In this document: positions 41,901 through 52,400 of the stretch, in pieces
Position numbering within the stretch: the stretch's first letter is position 1
Layout: every line of letters begins with the position of its first letter
Assembly: GCF_037126465.1 (NCBI RefSeq)
Contig: NC_088203.1
Span: 108,115,507-108,179,506 of the forward strand
Direction: 5' to 3'
Length of the DNA stretch: 64,000 nt
DNA from: Ornithodoros turicata
Lineage: Eukaryota; Arthropoda; Arachnida; Ixodida; Argasidae
The notes under the pieces: model-generated
What the model was told of the DNA's origin: nothing
What the model saw: only the letters and a program-made list of their open reading frames with translations
Databases searched by the model: none
Position numbers and translations under genes: made by a program

Positions 41901-44900
41901 TATAATACCATCGATGTACCTACTCACATTACATAACATTCACAAACACTTATTGCTAACAAATTTTGATCTTTCATTATTGACGTCCTGTATTGTAACA
42001 ACAGATATCAGTGCCTGTGTGCTTAATTGTTAAGAGACCTATTACTAAGAGAAAGAAACATTTCAACTTATTTCGGATGATGGTATGAGGGCCTTCTAAG
42101 AAGATGTTAAAAATACTACCCGAAATTTTGTGTTTTCCTATCAAGACCCTAATGAGGCCTATACTAATACATTTTTTGATCATTTTTAGGATTTTATACC
42201 CTAAGTTTTTTTATAGTTACAAAGAAATTAACCAAAAGCTTTCGTAAACCATGGATGTCAAGTACATTATTGAAGATGGTACATAAGAAAAACAAGTTAC
42301 ATATATCCAAGATTTGTGAAAACAAGGGACTTTGTGCTCCGGGATATAAACAATTCAGAAATCACTTTGCAAAACAAATAAAACAGGCCAAGAACAACTA
42401 CTCTATCAACTTATTCTCTACTAAACAGACAGGAAAGTCGAACACAGTTTGGAATACATTGAATGGGCTATTAAATAGAGATACTAAGCCACTGTCACCT
42501 GATGAAATCCATGTTGATGGAAAGGATTTGACATGGGGGAAGGCTTTAACTCATATTTGGTAAACTTATTTTCTGATGATAGTTCCCCTTGATCAAACAC
42601 CTGTGAGGATTTCCAATATACTTAAAGCCAGTCGGTGTTTCTTGCTTCCATGGGAATTGCTGATGTTATGTTTACACTCTCGACATTAAGTAACACTAAA
42701 AGCTTAGACTATTTTGGCATGTAGATTCGTCTTAGAAAGTACTGTGCCTTGCCTGACATGCACTCGAGTGGTCCCATGTAGACGGGGCCAGTGACGAAAT
42801 ATCGCTTCAAGGAATAGAAACTGACGTAATCAGGCGGAGATCCAAGACTGCCCGTCAAGAAAGCATTGACAACTTTTTCCAACCTACTAGTGCTCAATAA
42901 AGTTGGTTTTTGAAGCCAAATTCGTTTTTTTTCTTTTTGGACTGCTCGATTATTGGGACTTTTGCGCGATCCCCACAAAGTGTGAAAAATCAGATTCATC
43001 GTTGTACCAGCTCATGAAGCACTATCATGCCTCATCCTAGCTCTATGATTTATCAACAACATAACTGGTTATACAGCGTCTAAGCACGGTTGGCATTTAT
43101 CATTCAACTATGGAGTATCAAAGCTTGTTGAAGGAGTGCCAAGAAACGGCACTATTATGTTGTACACATACACCAATATAATGCCGTTTCACTCAAAAAG
43201 CAAAGGATTGAAGCCATGCTTTTATCAAGAGCAGGGACCATAGCCAATAGAGTGTACATAGTATGTAACCACTTACCAAGACTAGTGGGTGCAGAAAACT
43301 CCCAACTGTGTATCCAAGTAGTGGATGCACTACTTCTAGCCCTTGTAGCAGAATGACAACTTGCATTGCTTTGCCCGCAGCATCCCAAGTGCCTTCCATA
43401 GAGCCTACAATGAATGTTACTCCGTCTAAGCTAAGCTTCTCGGTCTCAAAGTCACTTACGTTCTCCATCTTTGGCATAGCGTATCAACAAGACAATGGCG
43501 ATGTAGAGGAAACCAACAAACTGAAACAAGTTGTAGAGAAAGAGGTAGACTCTACGCATTTCCTGTGCTCTCCTTCGGTGGCGACGATTGCTCCGTGTGT
43601 CCATCTGGTTCACTATGTTGTCCACAGACTGAAAACAGGGATGGGCATTATCATCATAAGGACTAATCAGCGAGGAAGAATAGCGTTAGATTATCGTGGC
43701 ATCTTCTGTTCGGCCGTACAATCAGATTCGCAAAGGAGAACAGCATCTCCACGGGTGCTCATGAACAAATGCTCGTATTAAATTTGATCAAGATGCTTCG
43801 TAGAACAATGTAATCGGGTAGTCACGACTGTTGTCCGCAACAACAGTGAAAACTCGTCATCTAAAATGGTTTGTCTCATGCGCATGTTAGCGCAAACCTG
43901 GAATTATTGCGCCCGAAAGGTCAAATGCAGGGCAACTTTAAGATATGAGTCAGTATATTCTGTATTTAAGAGTATTTATGAAGTATTTACGAGAATAAAT
44001 ACCCGAAAATTGGTATTTAAATATAGTTATAAATGCATTCTTCGAGTCTGTATTTAAATACAAAATATAAATACGCGTATTTATATTTTAAATAGTATTT
44101 TAATTACAACATATTTAAATACTGGCCATCCCTGACGGTCAGGCACACCACTAAGTGGAAACATTTTCACTTTTGGGGGTTCATTAAGATAACGTAATTA
44201 CTTACGTGGCATCACTAAAAATAGGATGTGCTTACATCGTCTGGATAAATTTGATCCAAACGTCTACGGCGATCTCCATCAGAATCTTCGTCCTCCGTCT
44301 GCAACTTGTCAAAGTCCAGTTTGAGCCAGGCTGGCTTGTGTTCTTCCCGTAGAATTCTTGGCCACCACTGAACAGACTGCTTGGAAAGCTGGATTTCAAT
44401 GTGGCGGTCGCTCACGCGGTACTCGCAACCCTTTCAACAAATATAAGCAGGATTAAAAATACATTTCTATGTACTCATGTAATTTTTGAAATGACAGTTG
44501 ATAGTGCAAAACCCTGGGCATAAACAGGACTTGTGGTGTTCGTGCCCACCAGTTGGCCTGCAACAAACCTCCCTCACAACGAACCAGTTGTTAGGGGGTT
44601 CTGGATAAACTACTGCTCACTGATATGAGCATAGATGCTTGTATTGCCCTCCAAAACTAAAACGCGGCAAACACAAGAAGCATAGTCAGAGCCGTCGCGA
44701 GTTTGCACCCAGGGCAGGGCACATCTGAAACCCCCATTGCCGTCAGAAAAGAAAACACTTATTTGCACTGCCGAGATCGTAAATTCAAATTTTCCCGCTT
44801 TATACTGTCCAAACCTGCCATAGTTCTTATACGTTTATGGTGACTTGCAAGTTGAAAGCGTGAGTAACATTTGTCAACACCATGTTCATATACCACGTTC

Positions 44901-46571
44901 AACCACGTACTATATTTTTGAATAAATGTTTGTTCTGTGCACATATTCCCAAAGTCCTCAAAATAGATTTCAGAATATATACACAGAGGTATGAAGTTTT
45001 GTCATGGTCTCAAAGCTTACATAAAGAAAAGGAGGAAAACAGCAGACGCGGGTGAGGCGGTACCGAAAGCTGAAACGTAACGGAAATGAAAACAACAATG
45101 GTGGTAATGGGAACTGAAACCAGTGTTGCTACACCTACAGATTTATCGCGAGATCTACCTACTTTTTGAAAAATCTACGGATCTACAGAGATTTCTGAAA
45201 ATCTCACGATTTTCTGCTCCAACGAATGAGTCACAGTGTTTCGCATCAGTGAACGAAACGACAACGATGAAAAACATGAGCAGAATGCAGGAATGAGCAT
45301 TTTACAGACTATTTTCCGCAGTTAATTCGATGAAAACAAAGCAAAGAACGACCATCATAACTGTTGGGTCAAGCTGCTTCGCCTTCGCCGTTGACAATGA
45401 TTTGATCCCAAACTGGCGGGGCTCGGCGGAGGACGTCTACAGCGACTGAACCATTGGCGAGCCTCAACGTTCATAAGTTTTCTTGAGTGTTTGTGTGTGT
45501 GTTACCAACTTGCCTCACAGACTTGGATTGACTAGCTTTAAAGTGAAACCACAAAGTTTATAATTCACGTCACGCACATACACTTTTATTATGTCTGTGG
45601 AAATAATATATCGAGCTTTATTGTTTTTGTGGTCCATTGCAGTCCTCGCTCACCACTGTGATGATGGAACGAGAGAAAGAAATGTTCCTACTACACACGA
45701 TACGCTATTCTTGCATTGGAGTGCCACAGCTCATGTGAGTGCACATGTCAAAGTATTAGTCTACGTGCAGTGACACTTTTTTTTTGTGATTGTAGCGGAC
45801 TTAAGTATCGCAAACATAATGCCAGTGGGCCGCAGCAATAAATTCCGGCTGTGGTCTTCAGCAGTGGAACGAATTAAGCCCTTGCTCTTATACTAATTTG
45901 GAGACGCAGGCAGACATTCCAGTTTTGAAGGCAAAACGTTCAAGAAACTGAGTTTTGAGTGGCTACAGATTTTTCGGACTCGGATCTACAGATAATTTTT
46001 TTTACGTGTGGCAACACTGACTGAAACAGATGTGGGCCAGTAACAGAGGCGATAACGGAAACGATTCGGTTACCTTTCCCTTGTGACAAGGTAACCACTT
46101 TAAGAGCACCTTTTATATCAAATTTTAGAGAATATTTCAGCTACAGACCAAATAAAGGAGTCTTGTCGACACACCGTTTCTTCTGTGCTTACATGAGGAA
46201 ATCATGGATCTCTCGCGACGCAAAGCCACCAATTATTATTATTATTATTAATATTTACATCAGGATCCAGTGGAGCATAAAAGTTGAGAGAAAAGCTGTA
46301 CTTTTCTTCCCCTCTCGCACCAACACCATAAGCCGAGAAACCCAGGCTATCACCCGTCAACTCGATATCTGGTGCCTGAAATGAAGGAACCGAATGAGCA
46401 TGGAACCTTCATGAGCACTCCTTGAGAGGCATGCTCCTAAGGTCAGTTTTTTCGATTGGTCCCCGTTCTTGTCTTGTCACGCACCTTTACGTTGTTCAAA
46501 TCAACTCGAAGAAATATTTTCTTGTCATTTTGAGCCCAATAAACGAACGGGCTAACGTTCCCCAACGCCAT
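38927..46571 (-). CDS. HACD3: 3-hydroxyacyl-CoA dehydratase 3 (CS + PTPLA domains), 9 exons
   Basis: ER enzyme for the third step of very-long-chain fatty acid elongation, dehydrating 3-hydroxyacyl-CoA. Exons, 5' to 3': 46485-46571, 46259-46375, 44236-44430, 43460-43628, 43277-43404, 39410-39522, 39253-39359, 39066-39200, 38927-39000. Their phases agree and sum to 1,125 nt (374 residues; human about 362). Exons 1-3 give the CS/p23 domain (SPFVYWAQNDKKIFLRVDL ... SVQWWPRILREEHKPAWLKL). Exons 4-9 give the multi-pass PTPLA domain (VYLFLYNLFQFVGFLYIAIV, KAEPRMQTKPVVFYLFAIYT, YPYYMLRTYNKSIGFMTWLR). The C-terminus PAKKED is a KKxx ER-retrieval signal. The ATG context CCAACATGG is good. The family catalytic Tyr before PLG is Leu here (LPLGFLCE); the Glu is kept. 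Introns hold a hAT MITE, another MITE and a mariner inside a LINE. Confidence 0.94.
40430..42720 (+). mobile_element. CR1/L2-like LINE copy H, split by a mariner
   Basis: Endonuclease text TVVYRPPASNVSTFLYFL (about 40448-40501) stops at the mariner border and resumes as VFLGGDLNTDMLSDN (about 41810). It then runs to a linker with NHFAKQIKQAKNNY and KSNTVWNTLNGLLNRDT (42360-42485). It is inside HACD3 intron 5, antisense to HACD3, and damaged by stops. Confidence 0.8.
40519..41784 (+). mobile_element. mariner element, 1.27 kb, transposase broken
   Basis: Ends CGAGGGTGGTTCCATTAGTT and the complement of CGAGGGTGGTTCCATAAGTT, TA on both sides. Transposase starts at ATG 40697 (MEKIEYRAVIKFLKKEGLSP). 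It has helix-turn-helix segments and the first catalytic Asp in VTGDETMVLYY. It shifts frame near 41300 and then shows LLQDNAHTASVAK and HPPYSPDLAPSDYFLF. Between the second and third Asp there are 32 residues instead of 34: two residues after DNA are missing. This is a nonautonomous relic, not a working enzyme. Confidence 0.92.
42721..43276. other. HACD3 intron 5, 5' part; nothing recognised
   Basis: No conserved frame. The minus frame 42999-42709 (96 codons) has no match that I can name. Confidence 0.3.
43636..44134. mobile_element. MITE abutting the HACD3 exon 4 acceptor
   Basis: Ends CAGGGATGGGC and the complement of CAGGGATGGCC. The right half (about 43930-44130) is dense in GTATTTAAATAC words. 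No target duplication was found. The left end lies 7 nt from HACD3 exon 4, so the acceptor's upstream sequence is MITE DNA. Confidence 0.6.
45121..46019. mobile_element. hAT MITE copy 2 (899 bp)
   Basis: Ends CAGTGTTGCTACACCTACAG and complement of CAGTGTTGCCACACGT, with perfect 8-bp target duplication ACTGAAAC (45113-45120 and 46020-46027). It is inverted relative to the 33480 copy and about 165 bp shorter. It lies in HACD3 intron 2. Confidence 0.93.
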
Positions 46572-47960
46572 GTTGGTTGATTCAAGTGGATTCGGTCGAT
46601 TCGGATTGGCTGCTGGTGGCAACAGCAATCTGGCTGATGCAGCATAATTCCCGTGGTCTATTTCCTGTGCTTTCCATATAAAGTACCAGGCATATAGACC
46701 AATACATTATTAAAGACCCGATAGCATAGATAGACTTTAATTTAAAATTGAAACACACGTATCACGTGGTCTCGACCCTCTCGACTGCTCTCGACCGTGG
46801 GCTGAGTTGGCCACGAAGAAAACCCTCCTGATTAAAACGCACAAGAACCAAGTAATCGTACTCTGTGGGTAATAAATGGTAATAAGGTTTTCTGTCTTAT
46901 CAGTCAGGCTATCCATAGGAGTTTTGTCACCCAAGTCGGTAGGAAGAAACGTCGCAAGAGGTGCAAACTTTCTGCGAGAGGTGTGGCTGCTGAAAATAAT
47001 GGGATCGCAAGGTGTACGTCGTGGATTTCGCTCACGACGTCAGAATACTGTGACAGTCATGGTGCAGTCGAATGTGGTTTAGGAATCTTGGGCGAGCACA
47101 GACCATTTGAAAGATCGTGTTATCGCTGCATGGCATGGCGGATTCGTCGAGGCCAGCGGAAGACGTAGAGGTCTGTTTTTGTGTACATGTCTGCATTTGC
47201 ACTCAATAGCTTCCATTCCTTGTACAAGAGGAACCTTTTTGTCTATTAAACGCAGTGACATCGTGACATGCCGCAGATATGCTCCCGGACTTACTGTGTT
47301 GTTTTAGCAAATTCCGACCCGAGGGAGTTCCGTTACAAATTCCTCTTTGAACATGTGAATGGTCCGCAGGATAATTATACGAACAAATTGTTCCATTTTC
47401 CTTTTGATACTACGCAGTGTCGACGTCGCAAGGAAGTCGATTTCATTTGTCCGCCCATAAAGGCTTGATTGCGATTCTGAACGTTTCCAATATCACAGAG
47501 AACCCGAAAAATTTAGTCATGCAGAAAAGGCAACGCTTGACGTGAATTTTGACACTTTCAAAGTACTCCATTTTCATATCCATAGCGTTCCGTGGTATTT
47601 CACGCGGAGTTCTTGGCACTTTCCTATATCACTGTTAATCGGTATTCCTTTGGTTGGTATCACCATGACGCCAACCAAAGGAATGGCAATTTATTTACGT
47701 CCACACTTGTTTGGGAATGCCATACACCCCATGACAAAACACATTGCTTGTTGGTGAACATTGAAAGGCTATGCAAATGCAAAACCTTGTTTGCATCCTC
47801 CGTAATAAATGAAGTATTACTAAATCGCCATTGAAAGTGCAAGAAAGCTGTGACCAGTTAGCGCCCCTTTCCCATAGAAATACCCTTAGGGAAAAGGGGA
47901 AAAAAAAAAGGATTGAAAAGTAACTATAGTGTTTGATACTGGTAACCAACCTATTCAACA
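46572..47960. other. HACD3 5' flank and unassigned DNA
   Basis: HACD3 (-) and NEDD4 (+) point away from each other across 46572-49439, so promoters of both may lie here. No core element was recognised apart from a CCAAT-like GCCAAT upstream of the HACD3 ATG. Short frames at 46876-47468 have plausible splice sites but no family match. Confidence 0.35.
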
Positions 47961-47974
47961 CAGAAAGTTGCAGA

Positions 47975-48500
47975 AGTGTTGCAGCTGGCTGCAGTAATGT
48001 TGTTGCAATGTTGCTGTGTTGCAGCAATGTTTCAGAACCAAGCGCAACGTTACCACAACATCATTTTCTCAATGTTGAAACAATGGTGCGGAGGTTATGT
48101 TGTTGGAAACACTGTTAGTTTGCTTCTGCAACAATGTTTCCAATGGAAATGTGAAGGAACATTGCAGCAAGGTTGCTGGTACAATGCTGTGGCAGTGTCA
48201 CAGGAACATTGCTGACGGTCGATATGAAAAAACGACAGAGTGACCAGAAAAGAGCAAAATAACGCAGACAAGCAGATCATATTTTCAGTGCAGATACACT
48301 GCACATGTATAAAATGTTCAATTCTAGACCGTAGGATATGAGGGTGTGATTACCGGTGAATGTTGCTCCTGGAATGTTGCTGCAATGTGTCAGTGCCGTG
48401 TTGTTTCTATAATGTTGCTGCAATATATCAAGGGCAGACATTAGCAACATAACAGCAATATGACATGGCAACATTGCCTCAATATTGCTGCAACAAAATT
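47975..48500. repeat. Interspersed (A)ATGTTGC repeat tract
   Basis: AATGTTGC / GCAACATT words recur on both strands (for example GTTGCAATGTTGCTGTGTTG at about 48001 and ATGTTGCTCCTGGAATGTTG at about 48360). It is irregular, not a clean tandem array. Confidence 0.7.
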
Positions 48501-48520
48501 GTTGACTTGGAAAACAGCTA

Positions 48521-49159
48521 CAGTCAGACCTCGTTTTACGAACCCTCGATATCCGAACTATGAACGGAGTATTAGGGAACGGACCCAAAGTAGCCAAGCC
48601 ATTCTGACCTCGATATACGAACGGGCGTTATGAACGTACAGAGGACAGGCCAATGGTCCGGAGGATAATGAAAGTTCCTCAGTACATGCTGCCAAGGTCA
48701 AACATACAATGTCCCAACGTCGCTACGTTCCACAAACATGGTTCACCATTTCCTGAAAGAATAATTCGGGCGTTTGCAGCCGAACGGCTGTGAGTTTGGA
48801 CCAGGTCTCCGAGATGGAAACATCTTGCCGTTCCAAGAGAAGGCGTTCAGTCCTGACAGCCGGTGACAAACGTAATATTTGCCGTTGGAAACAGTCTCAT
48901 CCGCGCGCGATACGGTACTTTGAGGACCAGGTAGATGAATCAAGTGTCAGACTTCTGTCATCTCTTCTAAACAGGATAGACCCTGCAGAAAGTATGGTGC
49001 AAAGCACAATTACGCAGTATTTCCAAACATTCAAATCAATTTCCCGTGTTTTTGTGAGGTATTTGTGCACTGCACTCCTCGGACCTCGATTTACGAATAC
49101 CTCGATTTACGAACGATTTTCTGAGAAACGAAGGGTGTTCGTAAAGCGAGGTTTGACTG
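48521..49159 (+). mobile_element. Tigger/pogo-like deletion derivative
   Basis: Ends CAGTCAGACCTCGTTTTACG and the complement of CAGTCAAACCTCGCTTTACG, with TA on both sides (639 bp). The frame beginning near 48800 (CRSKRRRSVLTAGDKRNICR) looks like the CENP-B/pogo N-terminal helix-turn-helix. It then jumps to a C-terminal-like ESMVQSTITQYF, so the middle of the transposase is gone. Confidence 0.82.
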
Positions 49160-49439
49160 TAGATACTTTTGTACTTGCAAGTTCTTGATTGTCGACACCG
49201 ACTTACCATCACTATTGCTTGTAGGAAACTTGATTAAGTACTTTATTTTTCTGTATTCTAACTTTTGCAAGGTTATGTCTATGGAATTAATTATCTTCCC
49301 TTGGTCTATGGTATTGGACGTGAAAAACACATTGTTTTTTGTCTGCCACAGAAGTACAGCATAGAGGTACAGAAGTACTCAGAGAGAATGTTTGGGAACG
49401 TTTAAAACAGCCTCAGTGAGTGATTCCATTATGTGACAG

Positions 49440-52400
49440 GAAAATGGTTCCTCCGATGGCTCGCGTCTGCTACGTCTACGAGTCGTGGCTGGACACAATT
49501 TGGCCAAGAAGGACATTTTTGGAGCCAGGTCAGTGAATCGTCTCCTTATGTTAACCACAAAATTTTATTTTTTCATGTTTCCTGCTATTGAAATCCTTTC
49601 AGTTGCGTCACACTGATCTTGCTTGATATAAACATATGTCCCGCAGGTTATATTTGTTATCTTCTTTACTATCTATTTTATCTGTTTTTACTTGGGTTGG
49701 ATGGATCCCGAGTCTTTACCCTTTGGAATGAGCAGTAGCTTGCACACCTAGCCTAAAATTAGAGTACTACAGTTTGATTAATCATGTGCTACTGCCTGTG
49801 TGCACTGTATTGGTCTTGGCAAAATTATTCCTAGCCCAGCAATTGTTTAGGGATGCTTTGTGTTGGTTAAAAAAGTCTGTTATTTCGAAAACCCAGTGCT
49901 TCCCATATGGTCACATCCTAAATACCTTACATTGAGGGGCGGATTTATAGCTGAGATCTGGGGGGGACACTCAAAAACAAAAAAAAGGAAAAAATAATAC
50001 ACGAGAAGAAACCATGCGAAAACGAAACAAGACAGCTTGAGACAAACATGGGAAATATGGAGCAGGAAATAAGGGACTACTGACAGGCGATTCCAGACAA
50101 CCAGCAGCACATATCTCTAGCTGATGGCAGTGCAACAATTTTCTAGACTTATTTCAAAATGCAAATTTAAAAATGTTGTCAGTAGTTCTGCAGCCCATAT
50201 TTCCTTGGTTGGAAATATGTTGTTCCAATATTGTATTTAAAGGAAGGCCATATGAGATAAACCACAGGGTGCTGATCAATGATAAAAAATTGGTTCCCTA
50301 AACGTGTTGCTTGTGGAGACATACGAGTGCCTCCCAATATTTCAACTGTGTAGACAGAGAGAAGGAATAGGGGGTTAATATGCATCCAGGGAACTGTGCT
50401 GTCTGGAAAGTCTGTTCAACTTTGTTTCGCGCAACTTTGTATTAAAGAAATGACCAGAGTTGGGACTGTGAACCGGTGTACCTCAAACATCTGCTGAGCT
50501 TTGTGAATAGCTGACAGAAAATGCCTGAACCCTTTAGTCAATATAACAACAATACAAAGCAATACAGTGCATATAAGTTGATAAAACTCTGACACATGTG
50601 TGCGCACCACTCAAGAGAAACACAAGCAAGAGGACTAAGCAAACTACTGCTGTGTTGGCCTTGGAGCCAAGTTTGCTTTGCCGTGTCTTGTGCGAGTCCA
50701 CATTTATGGCATTGGCATACTTGAAAAGAAGAAAGTTTGCTCACCATTGATTACCTAATTGCTTCCGTATGGAAGTTTGGACACATACGACCACGAAGAA
50801 AGAAGGCTTTCTCCGTGCAAATGACTGAGAAGAAAAGACGGTGTGATTAGAAAGGGGACACGAGGCTCTTAAATAGCACAGAATGGCTGCAGGCGGAATA
50901 GCTATCACATCAACAGACGTATACTTGAAGGGCTCCTGAGTAAAACAAATCCTGAAAAACTGCCTCGTGACCACCCCATCCAAGATGCCTTTTTTTGCCT
51001 GTATTCTTTTTAACCAGAACTTGAGCCTGCTAAAATATAGCTGCAGTTCTAAAGTATTGTTCTGACAAAATTGTGCAGTGTGTGACAACAGGATTATGTG
51101 ATTCCTACGAAATTTTGTATGTGTAACAATGCAAGCGTAGACTGCGGCCACAAAATAGGGAAGCGGATATGTCAACGTGAAAAAGAGGGAAAAGATGCCA
51201 AAATGGAAAAAGAGAAGACATATCTGCTTTCCTATTTTGTGCTTTGCATCCCTCCCCTTCCAATAATGGCCAGGAGGAAAAGGCTCAGATAAACGTCTAA
51301 AAATAACAACAACTTTATTTTAATGATAATGACGGGGGAGTTCCATTGTCAGGCTCTGTTATCAAATTAAATCAAAATCAGCGCCGGGGGCGATGCTCTT
51401 CCTCAGTGCTGGCGATAATGAGGACTCAAGTCCTACGGTATCCAAAAAGGACATGGACTATGCAATTTTGACATAGTGAGAGGGCGAGAGTCCGGCTGAG
51501 ACTGAAGGTGTGGTTCTGAAAGGATGTTCTCACATCTTCTTATTTGATGCACACAGTATGATTGGGAACTAATGCTTAGCAAGAGAGGACGAGGGGTATG
51601 TCACGATATCCCAGAGTTGAAAATCCAATAATCTTATCTGTGCCATCATGAGCAAATAAGATCGGAAATGCTTGCCTCCAACTGCATTAGTTGGCTGCTT
51701 TCTCCTGTCCTTCTGTTGCGGGTCGGCACTAAGTGAATATTCTACACTAGTTCGTGGCGAAAGTTGTTGAAATTAAGTGCGAGAAAGGCTCCTTCCCTGG
51801 ATTCTCTTGTGAGACTATATGCAGGGACATAGAGGTAATTATGCCAAATTTTGTCTTATGAAAGACGACTGCTCCTCTGGGTCCTTCCTTGCATTTCAAT
51901 ACATCTCTTCTTCTTGCCTACATATACCGTCTCTAATTTCCCAATATTTACCTACGTGGGTTTTTGTTCTTAGCATCCCTGTCTTCACCTCAAACAGCAA
52001 TGCTGAGGCTCCCTGTAGAATTGTTGAAAACTCTTTCTGACTGTATTTCTTTTTTATGTGACGCGTGCATCCTACTTTGCCATACTCTAGTTTCTGATTC
52101 CATTACCCCAGTCTTCTTGCTTTCCTCATCTCAGTTTAAGTACTTAGCAGACCGATATTTTGTGTCTACATTATTTAGGTATATATATGATAGGACTTTC
52201 CTTGCCTTTCGTTTAAATTCCTCAGCTTTTTGTTTCTCTCCCTTCAAACAAGGACCATCCCATATCTCCCATTATTTCCTCATGGGCATATTTTTGTGTG
52301 CTCCCAATGTCAGTCTTGTAACTCCTCTCTGCGAGATGCATGGGTTTGGACAGATTACTGCATTTCCAATTGTCAAGCCAGGAACCCCAAATCATAAGGG

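Noticed and set aside
47268..47834. Frames REFRYKFLFEHVNGPQDNYT and HHDANQRNGNLF as exons of another gene or a viral insert
   Set aside because: Splice-like borders exist, but I cannot match either to a family, and the frames do not join; left unassigned.
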